From contig JAHEDW010000010.1 of the NCBI GenBank assembly GCA_024641025.1, positions 1 through 49,140 of the forward strand: a DNA stretch of 49,140 nt, given 5' to 3'. This DNA is from Gallionella sp. (GTDB lineage: Bacteria > Pseudomonadota > Gammaproteobacteria > Burkholderiales > Gallionellaceae). The translations under genes and the position numbers were made by a program. This document shows positions 39,711 through 48,783 of this stretch, piece by piece. Each line of letters opens with the position of its first letter. The first letter of the stretch is position 1. The notes under the pieces were generated by a model, which was given only the letters and a program-made list of their open reading frames with translations, was not told where the DNA came from and did not search any database.

Positions 39711-42700
39711 TCGCGTTGCACTCGATCCAGGACACTCGGTCGTTGTTGAGGCCTGCGCCGGCAGCGGCAAGACTTGGCTGCTGGTATCGCGTATCGTGCG
39801 CCTTCTGCTCGACGGCGTTAATCCAGAAGAGATACTGGCAATCACTTTCACGCGCAAGGCCGCCCAAGAGATGAAGGCTCGGCTAGGCGATTGGTTGTAC
39901 GAGTTGGCATCGGCAGACGATGGTCAGGTGCGCGAATTTTTACGGCAACGTGCAGTTACCGAAGCAGATATCGAAAGCCTTCTGCCGCGTGCCCGCGCCC
40001 TGTACCAGCAATTTCTGCTCTCACAGCCGGGCATAACCATCAGCACGTTCCATGGTTGGTTCATGCAGATCTTGCAACGCGCACCACTGAGTGCGGGCAT
40101 GGCAGGCGGGATGCAGTTGGTCGAGAGGACCTCAGAGTTGTGGCAGGAAGCATGGCAGACTTTTTTGAACGTCCTGCATGAGCAGTCTGATAGCGAGGTA
40201 GCGCAGGCTATGCAGGTGCTGCTTAAAGAGTTCGGTTTGAACAACACTCAGAAGATGATGCGTGCCTTCGCCAGCAAGCGCAGTGAATGGTGGGCATACT
40301 CTGCAGGGCAAAGCCAACCTCTGACTGATGCACTGGAAAGTTTGAAGGCAGAATTGGGTGTTGACTTGGAATCTGACCCGATCGCTGAGCTTGCTGCTGA
40401 TGAAGGGTTTGTCGGTGATGTTCGTGCTTTGGCCAGTTTGCTGACCGCAAGTGCTGCACAGCAAGCCAGGGCGGAACGCTTGCTTGTAACGCTGGGCAGC
40501 ACTTTGCAGTCCGCGCAATGGTTCGATTTGCTGTGGCAGGAATTCTTTACCCAAAAGAACGAGCCACGAATCATAAAGGCAAACAAGGGGCAGGATAGCT
40601 TGCCCTTTGACAGTGCGGTGAATGTCGTTCGTGGACAATTGCTTGCGGCGTCAGACAGGAAGCAGGTACAGCACATTTACCAGATAAACCAGCATGCTTT
40701 GCGGTGCGGTGCTGCCTTGCTAGACACCTACCAGGCATTGAAGCAACGCCAGCAGTTGCTCGATTTTGGCGATCTGGAATGGCGTGTGCACCAACTACTC
40801 AACAATAGCGACCATGCCGAATACCTGCAATACAAACTGGATAGTCGATATCGACATGTGTTACTTGATGAGTTCCAAGATACAAATCCACTGCAATGGC
40901 AGATTCTGCAGGCGTGGTTCGCCGCTTCTGCCGCTGTGCAAAGCACGCCCACGGTGTTCATCGTCGGTGATCCTAAGCAGTCTATCTACCGTTTTCGGCG
41001 AGCTGATGCGCGTCTTTTCGGTGTGGTACGCGGTTTCCTGCAGCAGAATTACGCTGCCCATTACCTGACCCAGAATGTCACTCGTCGTAATGCGCCCGCG
41101 GTGCTTGCCGCAGTGAACGGCGTTTTCGATGGGCTTCAAGAGTACGTTGATTTCGAAACCCATTATGCCCATCAGCAGGCATTGCCGGGCTACGTTGAAG
41201 TGCTACCGCTTCCGGAAAACGTAGAGGCAGAAAAAGCCGTTTCGGCAAGTAGCGAACTGCAACTGCGTAACCCTTTGACCACGCCTTTATCTATAGATCA
41301 AGGTGAGGCACGTGATATCGAGGCACAGCAACTTGCCGCGTACATCACCGACATAGTCGAGAATTGGAGTATCCACGATAAAGGCGTATCGCGCCGCGCC
41401 ACATACAGTGACATCATGGTGCTGGTGCGCCGCCGCACCCATCTCAAGGTTTACGAATGGGCGTTGCGTTCAAGGCGTATCCCCTATCTCACTTCTCGGC
41501 GAGGCGGTTTGCTGGATACCCTGGAAGCGCTGGATATCCAGGCACTGCTGACTTTTCTGATCACGCCATTCGCTGACCTTCAACTTGCTCATACGCTGCG
41601 CACGCCGATCTTTTCATGCAGCGACGAAGACTTGATGTCGCTGGCACAGTATGAGGAAGGCGGAAGCTGGTGGCTGCGCCTGAACCGCATATCGCAAAGC
41701 AACAATGTCACTGCGGAAATGCAACGAGCCAATCACCTGTTAAAAGAGTGGTTGGTGTTGGCTGATAGGTTGCCGGTGCATGATCTGCTCGATCGCATCT
41801 ACTTTGAAGGAGATGTGCAAAGCCGATATGAAGCTGCCGTGCCTGAATCGATGCGTGCCACCGTGTCTGCCAACCTTCAGGCCTTCATCGAGATCGCACT
41901 TGACGTGGATGCAGGTCGCTATCCGAGCCTGCCCCGTTTCCTGCGTGAACTCTCCGAGCTGCGCAAGGCCGATGAAAGCGAAGCGCCAGATGAGGGCAAA
42001 GTCAGCCAAGCCGGCAATGCTGTGCGCATCTACACCGTGCATGAAGCCAAGGGGCTGGAAGCCCCGATTGTCTGGCTGCTTGATGCAAACTCCAAGTCAC
42101 CCTCTGACAAGGGCTTCGATGTGCTGGTTGACTGGCCGACCTCAGCGGAACGTCCGTTGCATTTCTCGATATATGGCGACAAGGCCAGTCGTGGTGCGGC
42201 GCGTGAACACTATTTCAAGCAGGAATCCGCCTACTCAGCTACCGAGGACCTAAACCTTCTATACGTAGCGATGACCCGGGCAAAACAGGCGCTGTTGATC
42301 AGTGGCAATGGCGAGCAAATTGACGATACATGGTACGACCGCATTGCCAAAGGATCGCAAACTGCAGTTGAGAATCCGCTGCTGGCTGATCAGCCAGCGT
42401 TATTGCATGAATTAAATCCTGTGCCCTCTATTGTTCTGGATAACCGACTCACAAGGCCTCTGCCTACAGGCACGCGCAAGGCGCCGGAGACAGATGCCCA
42501 ACGCCGCGGGATATGGCTGCACGCACTGTTGCAATATCTTACGCCACCCCAAGTAGTGAGTAATAAGTTGGAACTGCAAGCGCTTTGCGATATTCCTGCG
42601 GGCGAGATGGAAACACTCTGGCAGCAAGCGAAGAACCTGATCACACTACCTAATTTGCAGTGCTACTTTGATCCACAGAAATACCACAATGCCTCCAATG

Positions 42701-42924
42701 AAATAACCTACGTCAATGCTTCAGGCGAATTGAAACGCATCGACCGGTTGGTGGAATTCAACGACGAGGTGTGGGTGCTGGATTACAAGTTCGGCGACAA
42801 CATAGATGTAGCGCGTTACGGCTCACAGATGCAGGAATATCGCTCTGCGATGCAAACGGTGTATGTGGGAAAGAAGGTGCGATGCGCTTTGGTGTTTGCC
42901 GATGGTGCGCTGAGCGAGGTTTAA
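39703..42924 (+). CDS. addA: AddA-like UvrD-family helicase-nuclease
   Basis: A 1073-residue superfamily 1 helicase with a C-terminal nuclease. Walker A EACAGSGKTWLL is at about 17-28, AITFTRKAAQEMKARL is motif Ia, LLDEFQDTNPLQW is motif II, GDPKQSIYRFRRAD is motif III, TVHEAKGLEAPIVWLLD is motif V, and LLYVAMTRAKQALL is motif VI. The C-terminus has ELKRIDRLVEF and VLDYKFGD, the PD-(D/E)XK nuclease of AddA/RecB. The start at 39703 is set by GGGAGG 6 bases upstream; it overlaps the AddB-like stop. AddAB-type complexes resect double-strand breaks before RecA loading. RecB is the alternative label, but the partner is AddB-like. Confidence 0.88.
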   Translation: MDNRVALDPGHSVVVEACAGSGKTWLLVSRIVRLLLDGVNPEEILAITFTRKAAQEMKARLGDWLYELASADDGQVREFLRQRAVTEADIESLLPRARALYQQFLLSQPGITISTFHGWFMQILQRAPLSAGMAGGMQLVERTSELWQEAWQTFLNVLHEQSDSEVAQAMQVLLKEFGLNNTQKMMRAFASKRSEWWAYSAGQSQPLTDALESLKAELGVDLESDPIAELAADEGFVGDVRALASLLTASAAQQARAERLLVTLGSTLQSAQWFDLLWQEFFTQKNEPRIIKANKGQDSLPFDSAVNVVRGQLLAASDRKQVQHIYQINQHALRCGAALLDTYQALKQRQQLLDFGDLEWRVHQLLNNSDHAEYLQYKLDSRYRHVLLDEFQDTNPLQWQILQAWFAASAAVQSTPTVFIVGDPKQSIYRFRRADARLFGVVRGFLQQNYAAHYLTQNVTRRNAPAVLAAVNGVFDGLQEYVDFETHYAHQQALPGYVEVLPLPENVEAEKAVSASSELQLRNPLTTPLSIDQGEARDIEAQQLAAYITDIVENWSIHDKGVSRRATYSDIMVLVRRRTHLKVYEWALRSRRIPYLTSRRGGLLDTLEALDIQALLTFLITPFADLQLAHTLRTPIFSCSDEDLMSLAQYEEGGSWWLRLNRISQSNNVTAEMQRANHLLKEWLVLADRLPVHDLLDRIYFEGDVQSRYEAAVPESMRATVSANLQAFIEIALDVDAGRYPSLPRFLRELSELRKADESEAPDEGKVSQAGNAVRIYTVHEAKGLEAPIVWLLDANSKSPSDKGFDVLVDWPTSAERPLHFSIYGDKASRGAAREHYFKQESAYSATEDLNLLYVAMTRAKQALLISGNGEQIDDTWYDRIAKGSQTAVENPLLADQPALLHELNPVPSIVLDNRLTRPLPTGTRKAPETDAQRRGIWLHALLQYLTPPQVVSNKLELQALCDIPAGEMETLWQQAKNLITLPNLQCYFDPQKYHNASNEITYVNASGELKRIDRLVEFNDEVWVLDYKFGDNIDVARYGSQMQEYRSAMQTVYVGKKVRCALVFADGALSEV

Positions 42925-43082
42925 TGAAGCAACTGGCTAATAAGGATCGTGGTGCGACACTGCAGATCGAGGAGCGTTAAGCAAAGGCTTGCGAAAGGAT
43001 ATGGATCAATCTGGATGATGGCCCGCAGGATACGGAAAAATTCATCAGGCCGAATCTGAATGGGCAGGGTAATTTGTATTAG
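42924..43082 (+). pseudogene. possible decayed or spurious small frame after the AddA-like gene
   Basis: An ATG overlapping the AddA-like stop (TAATG) opens an 18-codon frame ending TAA at 42978-42980. The same frame is then open for another 33 codons to TAG at 43080, with a protein-like composition (IWINLDDGPQD, FIRPNLNG). This could be a small gene broken by a stop, or chance. No family is recognised. Confidence 0.2.
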
Positions 43083-43184
43083 CAACCCTAGGCATTTTAC
43101 CTGATTAACGCAATCAACTATTGTTTGTCGTCCGCTAATTAGCTAGAATTCTCCGTTCCTATTCTTACCCCAAGGAAAATAACA

Positions 43185-43769
43185 ATGGAACACACTTTAC
43201 CTGCCCTTCCTTACCCAATGGACGCACTTCAACCTCACATGTCCAAGGAAACATTCGAATACCATTATGCGAAGCATCACCAGGCTTATGTGACCAATCT
43301 GAACAACCTTATAAAGGGCACCGACTTCGAGAAACTTGATCTGGAAGCGATCATCAAAAAGGCACCGGCTGGCGGGATCTATAACAATTCTGCGCAAGTA
43401 TGGAACCATTCATTTTTCTGGAATTGCATGAAGCCGAATGGTGGTGGTGCACCTTCGGGTGCATTGGCGGATGCGATCAACAAGAAATGGGGTGGTTTGG
43501 ATGAATTCAAGAAGGCATTTCAAACATCCGCAGTCGGAAACTTCGGTTCCGGTTGGACCTGGCTTGTGAAGAAAACAGACGGGAGCCTGGATATCCTGAA
43601 TATGGGCGCAGCCGGAACACCCTTGACCACCGGCGAGAAAGCCTTGTTGTGTGTGGATGTATGGGAGCATGCCTATTACATCGACTATCGCAATCTGCGT
43701 CCAAAGTTCGTCGAAACATTCCTTAATCATCTGGTTAATTGGGATTTCGTGGCAAAAAACTTTGCTTAG
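43185..43769 (+). CDS. sodB: superoxide dismutase, iron type
   Basis: A 194-residue Fe-SOD. The N-terminus MEHTLPALPYPMDAL, the first ligand in YAKHHQAYV, the second in WNHSFFWNCM, and the last pair in DVWEHAYYIDY are present. The Gln/Gly pattern around FGSGWTWLV fits the Fe or cambialistic group. There is no signal peptide, so the enzyme is cytoplasmic. AAGGAA lies about 7 bases upstream. A palindromic terminator follows. Confidence 0.96.
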   Translation: MEHTLPALPYPMDALQPHMSKETFEYHYAKHHQAYVTNLNNLIKGTDFEKLDLEAIIKKAPAGGIYNNSAQVWNHSFFWNCMKPNGGGAPSGALADAINKKWGGLDEFKKAFQTSAVGNFGSGWTWLVKKTDGSLDILNMGAAGTPLTTGEKALLCVDVWEHAYYIDYRNLRPKFVETFLNHLVNWDFVAKNFA

Positions 43770-43788
43770 TCAACCCTGAGAATCATCA

Positions 43789-43817
43789 GGCCGATCCTGG
43801 AATTTCCAGGATCGGCC
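43789..43817 (+). terminator. strong palindromic terminator after sodB
   Basis: A perfect 12-base inverted repeat (GGCCGATCCTGG / CCAGGATCGGCC) with a 5-base loop, 19 bases after the sodB stop. The following bases are AAAATTTCTT, so the U-run is imperfect. A terminator or mRNA-stabilising hairpin is most likely. Confidence 0.75.
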
Positions 43818-43897
43818 AAAATTTCTTAAGCAGACGTTGACCTGAGACACAGATTGGATAAACTCCACTCCGGGTATCTTATCGGAGCCGCCTACAC

Positions 43898-45022
43898 ATG
43901 TTCGAACATCAGGATGTCTTGGCAGCATTGAACGGCAAGTTGCCTTTGCCGGATAAGATTCGTTACGTCCATGGTTTGCTGAAAGAGCGCTTTGATTTTA
44001 TCGACAGGATTGCCGTAGCGATTTATGATGCTAAAACGGATCTGCTGAAGACGTTTGTGCATAGCAGCAATGATGAGAAACCTTTGGTATTGTATTCCGC
44101 CAAGCTCGCTGAATCTTCATCGATGATGGAAATATTGAAGGTAGGCCGTCCCCGTGTCGTAAATGACCTCGATATATTCAGCAATGTTAAGGCAGAACAC
44201 GCGCGCCGCTTGTCGGCCCTGGAGTATCGTTCTAGCTACACAATGCCGATGTTCGCGAATGGTGAGTTTTTCGGATTTTTGTTTTTCAATTCCCGTCAAA
44301 AGAATGTCTTCGTTGAATCTGCCTTGCACTATCTTGATATGGTGGGTCACCTGCTTTCCCTAATGGTGATTCATAACATGTCGACGTCGCGAAGTCTGTA
44401 TGCAATAGTAAAGACGGCCGCGAATATAACTTTGCACCGGGACTTCGAGACTGGAGCGCATCTTGATCGTATGTCCAATTATGCGCGATTGATCGCAACG
44501 GAAGTGGCAAAGAAATATGAACTTAACGATGAACTCGTGGAACATATTTTCTTGTTTTCCCCACTTCATGACATTGGGAAAATTGGAATATCAGACAGCA
44601 TCTTGCTGAAGCCTGGCAAGCTGACCGAATTGGAATTCGATACCATGAAGAGCCATGCCGCAAAAGGTGGTGAGATCATTGACATGATGCTGAAAAATCT
44701 GGGGCTGGAGGAATTTCCTCATGCTGAAATCTTGCGCAACATTGCGCTTTTTCACCATGAAGCACTCAACGGAAGCGGATATTACGGAATGATGGATGAA
44801 GAAATTCCGGTGGAGGCTAAGATTGTCGCGGTTGCGGATGTTTTTGATGCGCTGACAAGTATTCGTCCGTACAAGGAGGCATGGAGCAACGATAGAGCTT
44901 TCGAATTCTTGCGATCCATGGCGGGCAGCAAGTTAGATAAAGACTGTGTGGACGCATTGATCAATTGCAGGGCTAAAGTGGAGGAAATACAAGTAAGTTT
45001 CCAGGAAGACCCGATTGGTTAA
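43898..45022 (+). CDS. GAF and HD-GYP domain protein (putative c-di-GMP phosphodiesterase)
   Basis: A 374-residue cytoplasmic protein. Residues about 20-155 form a GAF-like sensor domain, and about 165-365 an HD-GYP domain with HLDRMSNYARL, the HD pair in SPLHDIGKIG, and the later HHEALNGSGYYG. The GYP signature reads GYY here. Other metal-binding His/Asp positions (KSHAAKGGEII, VADVFDALTS) are kept, so hydrolysis of c-di-GMP to GMP remains plausible. It has no membrane segment or receiver domain. The gene is isolated, with terminators or spacers on both sides. Confidence 0.85.
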   Translation: MFEHQDVLAALNGKLPLPDKIRYVHGLLKERFDFIDRIAVAIYDAKTDLLKTFVHSSNDEKPLVLYSAKLAESSSMMEILKVGRPRVVNDLDIFSNVKAEHARRLSALEYRSSYTMPMFANGEFFGFLFFNSRQKNVFVESALHYLDMVGHLLSLMVIHNMSTSRSLYAIVKTAANITLHRDFETGAHLDRMSNYARLIATEVAKKYELNDELVEHIFLFSPLHDIGKIGISDSILLKPGKLTELEFDTMKSHAAKGGEIIDMMLKNLGLEEFPHAEILRNIALFHHEALNGSGYYGMMDEEIPVEAKIVAVADVFDALTSIRPYKEAWSNDRAFEFLRSMAGSKLDKDCVDALINCRAKVEEIQVSFQEDPIG

Positions 45023-45136
45023 CCTGGACGATCAGGGCCCTGAAAGGTGTTTTAGTTCAATCGACCATGTTTTGACTACTGTTCGCCTTGTTCGTAAATC
45101 CGCTGGCCATAATTCCAACAAATTTCAATCCTATTC

Positions 45137-45916
45137 ATGAATCCCACTCTCGTTTTCGATATAGAAACCATACCAGACATTGCAGGATTGCGTGCTCTGT
45201 ATCAACTTGACGCTGACGTCAGTGATTCGGAAGTGGCGGAAATGACTTTTCAACTGCGCCGCCAGAAGACTGGCAGCGATTTTCTTCCACATCACTTGCA
45301 GAAGGTAGTGGCAATCTCATGCGTATTGCGCGAGGGTGATAGTTTTAAGGTCTGGTCATTAGGTGAGACGCATGAAGACGAGGGAAGCATCATCCAGCGA
45401 TTTTTCGACGGAATCGAAAAATATACGCCCCAATTGGTGTCGTGGAACGGCAGTGGATTCGATCTTCCCGTACTGCATTATCGCGGCTTGATCCACGGCG
45501 TTCAGTGCGCCCGCTATTGGGATCAGGGTGAGGATGAAAAGGATTTTAAATGGAACAACTACATCAGCCGTTACCACTCGCGCCATCTCGATCTGATGGA
45601 CCTGTTGGCGATGTATACTGGTCGAGCCAACGCGCCGCTCGATGAACTGGCCAAACTGATCGGCTTTCCAGGCAAAGTGGGTATGGATGGCAGTAAGGTG
45701 TGGGAGGCTTACCAGCAGGGCAAGCTGGAGGAGATACGCAACTACTGTGAAACCGATGTGGCAAACACTTACCTGGTCTTCGCCCGATTTCAGATGATGC
45801 GAGGCGTGTTGACCCGAGCGCGCTTTAAAAAGGAATGCGATCTGGTCCGTGCCGAATTGGACAAGCTCGATCAACCACACTGGCGCGAATTTCTCGCCGC
45901 TTGGCCAGAACAGTAA
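45137..45916 (+). CDS. PolB-type 3'-5' exonuclease
   Basis: A 259-residue predicted exonuclease of the DNA polymerase B proofreading fold. Motif Exo I is [11 protein letters not shown] near 4-14, Exo II is [14 protein letters not shown] near 97-110, and Exo III is [13 protein letters not shown] near 205-217. It is a stand-alone exonuclease with no polymerase domain. The family is widespread in proteobacteria, and its cellular role is not settled. It lies 5 bases upstream of rlmD, so they are co-transcribed. Confidence 0.88.
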   Translation: MNPTLVFDIETIPDIAGLRALYQLDADVSDSEVAEMTFQLRRQKTGSDFLPHHLQKVVAISCVLREGDSFKVWSLGETHEDEGSIIQRFFDGIEKYTPQLVSWNGSGFDLPVLHYRGLIHGVQCARYWDQGEDEKDFKWNNYISRYHSRHLDLMDLLAMYTGRANAPLDELAKLIGFPGKVGMDGSKVWEAYQQGKLEEIRNYCETDVANTYLVFARFQMMRGVLTRARFKKECDLVRAELDKLDQPHWREFLAAWPEQ

Positions 45917-45921
45917 TTTCG

Positions 45922-47232
45922 ATGCAGACAAATAACAGAGTGTTGGTCGAGTCCCTCGACCAGGAGGGTCGTGGTGTGGCCCACGCCGACGGCAAAGTGA
46001 TCTTCATCGAGGGCGCTCTGGCTGGTGAGACAGTCAGCTATTCAACCTATCGAAAGAAGCCGTCATTTGAATTGGCTCAGGTCACACAGATCCTCAAGTC
46101 ATCTCCGATGCGCGTCCAGCCCAGGTGCAAACACTTCGGCGTGTGCGGTGGATGTTCCATGCAGCATCTTGATGCCAGCGCCCAAGTTTCGGTCAAGCAA
46201 CGCATTCTCGAAGACAGCCTGTGGCACATCGGCAAGGTCATGGCGGAAACAATACTAGCCCCGATCTACGGGCAAATTTGGGGATATCGTGAGCGTGCGC
46301 GCCTTTCGGTCAAGCATGTGATCAAGAAGGGCAGGACGCTGGTTGGCTTCCATGAAAAGCGCAGCAGTTACGTTGCAGACATGCAGTGCTGTGAGATCCT
46401 TGCACCAAAGATCGCAAGGCTGTTGCCGTTGATGGCGGAGTTGATCGACGGTCTTTCGATTCGCGAACGCTTGCCACAGATCGAGGTGGCGGTCGGTGAA
46501 CATGTCGATGTGCTGGTATTGAGAGTCATGGATCCGCCTTCAGTGGAGGATCAAGCATTATTGCGTGCCTTTGCCGACAAGCATGAGATTCAGTTTTGGC
46601 TGCAATCCAAAGGACCGGAAACTATCGTTCCGTTCTATCCCCTGGATGCACCTGCTTTGTCATACAGCCTGCCAGAGTTTGGTATCACGATGCCATTCGC
46701 GCCGGGGGAGTTCACGCAGGTGAACAGCGCGTTGAATCGCGTCATGATCAGCCGCGCGATGCGCTTGCTGGCACCTCAAGCGGGCGAGCGCATCGCGGAT
46801 TTCTTCTGCGGTCTGGGCAATTTCACGCTGCCGATTGCGCGCCAGGGCGCAGAGGTGATGGGTATCGAGGGTGGCGCAGCACTGGTCAATCGCGCCATCC
46901 AGAGTGCCTCTTACAACGGTTTGTCGGCGAACACAGTTTTTAAGGCGATGAACCTGTTCGCAATGGATGAGGCAAGTCTTGCACAACTGGGAAGATTCGA
47001 CAAATGGTTGGTTGATCCGCCACGCGACGGAGCAATAGAGTTGGTGAGGGCTATTTCGCCGGGGATCGCACCTGAACGAATTGTATATGTGAGCTGTAAT
47101 CCCGCGACGCTGGCGCGCGATGCGCAGATTCTAGTTGAGGTTCATGGCTACAACTTAAAAGCTGCAGGCGTGATGAACATGTTTCCGCATACTTCACACG
47201 TGGAATCCATAGCTGTGTTTGAACTTAAGTAG
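45922..47232 (+). CDS. rlmD: 23S rRNA (uracil-1939-C5)-methyltransferase RlmD
   Basis: A 436-residue RumA/RlmD. An N-terminal TRAM domain ([20 protein letters not shown]) is followed by the iron-sulfur Cys motif [15 protein letters not shown] with a further Cys in DMQCCEIL, then the SAM-binding domain ([17 protein letters not shown]) and the catalytic segment [23 protein letters not shown] is also typical. It methylates U1939 of 23S rRNA. The ATG at 45922 is preferred because the longer frame from 45835 runs through the exonuclease gene and adds unrelated residues. Confidence 0.95.
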   Translation: MQTNNRVLVESLDQEGRGVAHADGKVIFIEGALAGETVSYSTYRKKPSFELAQVTQILKSSPMRVQPRCKHFGVCGGCSMQHLDASAQVSVKQRILEDSLWHIGKVMAETILAPIYGQIWGYRERARLSVKHVIKKGRTLVGFHEKRSSYVADMQCCEILAPKIARLLPLMAELIDGLSIRERLPQIEVAVGEHVDVLVLRVMDPPSVEDQALLRAFADKHEIQFWLQSKGPETIVPFYPLDAPALSYSLPEFGITMPFAPGEFTQVNSALNRVMISRAMRLLAPQAGERIADFFCGLGNFTLPIARQGAEVMGIEGGAALVNRAIQSASYNGLSANTVFKAMNLFAMDEASLAQLGRFDKWLVDPPRDGAIELVRAISPGIAPERIVYVSCNPATLARDAQILVEVHGYNLKAAGVMNMFPHTSHVESIAVFELK

Positions 47233-47282
47233 TTTGTGAAGTATGGAGGCATCATGTTGGTAGAAGAAATGAAAGGTTGAAC

Positions 47283-47753
47283 ATGAAAAGCTACGATGAC
47301 CTTGTTGATGAAGCCCTATCACGCGTAAAGGAACTGATGCCCTGGGACCTAAATAGATTGATCGCCAGCGGCCGTAACCCAGTATTGCTCGATGTGCGCG
47401 AACCGGCGGAATTCTCTATGCTGCGCATCCCCGGTTCGATCAATGTTCCGCGCGGTGTGCTGGAGCAGTCCTGCGAATGGGATTACGACGAGACAATGCC
47501 GCTGCTTGTAGCCGGGCGGGAATTGGAGATTGTGGTGGTGTGCCGTTCAGGTAAGCGGTCGGTACTTGCAGCGGACGTTTTGCTCAGCATGGGGTACACC
47601 AAAGTTTTCTCGTTGAGGACAGGCGTGCGCGGTTGGAATGATTTTGAGCAACCCTTGGTGGATAACGAAGACAGGCCAGTGGATGCAGATTCTGCAGATG
47701 AGTTACTGGCCCCTAGGCTTCGTGCCGATCAGCGCAGGCCAAAAGCATCCTGA
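47283..47753 (+). CDS. rhodanese-like domain protein
   Basis: A 156-residue single-domain rhodanese. The domain runs from about 25 to 125, with LLDVREPAEFSMLRIPGSINVPRG and the active-site loop VVCRSGKRS, where Cys carries the persulfide. It probably transfers sulfane sulfur in the cytoplasm. The ATG at 47283 has AAAGG 6 bases upstream. A tiny 8-codon frame with its own GGAGG (47254-47280) ends just before it. An intrinsic terminator follows the gene. Confidence 0.9.
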   Translation: MKSYDDLVDEALSRVKELMPWDLNRLIASGRNPVLLDVREPAEFSMLRIPGSINVPRGVLEQSCEWDYDETMPLLVAGRELEIVVVCRSGKRSVLAADVLLSMGYTKVFSLRTGVRGWNDFEQPLVDNEDRPVDADSADELLAPRLRADQRRPKAS

Positions 47754-47780
47754 CGATCCAAAGTCTCAGTGTGAGAAAAA

Positions 47781-47805
47781 AGGCGACCGTTGGGTCGCCT
47801 TTTTG
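47781..47805. terminator. bidirectional intrinsic terminator between rhodanese and yccA genes
   Basis: An 8-base stem AGGCGACC / GGTCGCCT with a GTTG loop, flanked by five or more A on the left and TTTTT on the right, between two convergent genes. It can serve both strands. Confidence 0.9.
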
Positions 47806-47821
47806 TTGTCATTGGAGAGGG

Positions 47822-48505
47822 TTAATCACGTTCGCCGCTGAAAGCCATCAGTAAGCTAAGCAGATTGATGAACAGGTTGTAGATGTTCAGGAACAACCCA
47901 AGTGTTGCCATTACATAATTGGTTTCGCCGCCATGTACGATGCGGCTGACGTCAAACAGGATGTAAGCCGAGAAGATGAGAACCGCGATCGAGGAAATCG
48001 TCAACGACAATGCAGGTATCTGGAAGAACATGTTCGCCAGCGATGCGATGATCAGCAGGATCAGTCCGATGAAAAGGAACTTGCCCATGAAGCTGAAGTC
48101 CTTTTTGGTGACTGTGGCTAGCGTCGCCAGGCTGAAGAAGATGATCCCGGTGCCGCCGGCCGCCATGCCGATCAGCTGTGCGCCGTTTTTCAGGTGCAAT
48201 GCCACTTGTAGGATCGGGCCAAGGAACACACCCGCGACGAAGGTGAAGCCCAGCAGGGCCACGACACCCCACACGCTGTTGCGCAGTGCGGTAACAGCGA
48301 ACATCATGCCCATCATCGCGCCAAACATCAGCAGCGCGCTCATGATCGGGCTTTGCGCCATAAACGCGAAGCTCATCGACATGCCGACGAACGCGCCTAT
48401 GACTGTCGGAATCATTGTTAGCGCCAGCATCATGTAGGTGTTGCGTAAAACCTTGTTCTGTTCGGTTACGACCGTACTGATCGGTGCGGCGGTTTGGTAC
48501 TCCAT
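47822..48505 (-). CDS. yccA: Bax inhibitor-1/YccA family membrane protein
   Basis: A 227-residue inner-membrane protein with about seven hydrophobic segments starting near residue 25, including a FMAQSPIMSALLMFGAMMGM stretch and the family's late SFMGKFLFIGLILLIIASLANMF region. The last residues include NIYNLFINLLSLL. In E. coli the homolog YccA modulates the FtsH protease. The ATG at 48505 has AGGAGG about 6 bases upstream; a longer frame from 48631 lacks such a site. It is monocistronic and ends at the shared terminator. Confidence 0.9.
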   Translation of the reverse strand: MEYQTAAPISTVVTEQNKVLRNTYMMLALTMIPTVIGAFVGMSMSFAFMAQSPIMSALLMFGAMMGMMFAVTALRNSVWGVVALLGFTFVAGVFLGPILQVALHLKNGAQLIGMAAGGTGIIFFSLATLATVTKKDFSFMGKFLFIGLILLIIASLANMFFQIPALSLTISSIAVLIFSAYILFDVSRIVHGGETNYVMATLGLFLNIYNLFINLLSLLMAFSGERD

Positions 48506-48596
48506 GTGTAGCCTCCTAAATATGATATTCAATTCATTTGCAGGGGTAAGACTAACGAATTGCAACAAAAGTTTCAATAATTTGTGAAGTAGGGGA

Positions 48597-48602
48597 ATTA
48601 TA
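48597..48602 (-). promoter_or_regulatory. candidate -10 box for yccA
   Basis: On the minus strand a perfect TATAAT, about 90 bases before the yccA start, lies in an AT-rich gap. The -35 partner is weak (TTCAAG at an 18-base spacing). Low-to-moderate support. Confidence 0.4.
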
Positions 48603-48688
48603 CGCATATCCTGTAAATTGCTTGAAGGCAACCAGATACAAATATCGTCATGCGGATATCATTGCAAATAACTGCTCAGTATTGCCTG

Positions 48689-48719
48689 AAAAAACCCGGA
48701 TACGTTTATGTATCCGGGT
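48689..48719 (-). terminator. intrinsic terminator of the multiheme cytochrome gene
   Basis: On the minus strand a 10-base stem (ACCCGGATAC / GTATCCGGGT, 6-base loop) is followed by a run of T. It lies 64 bases past the stop of the edge cytochrome gene and ends that transcript. Confidence 0.9.
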
Positions 48720-48783
48720 CAGCTGGTAAGTCCTGATTGCGGGGCACGATGCACTGTGCCTGGGCAGTGTCAGAATGCAGTTA

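Noticed and set aside
45835..45921. N-terminal extension of RlmD
   Set aside because: It lies within the exonuclease gene in another frame, and RlmD homologs begin at the TRAM domain.
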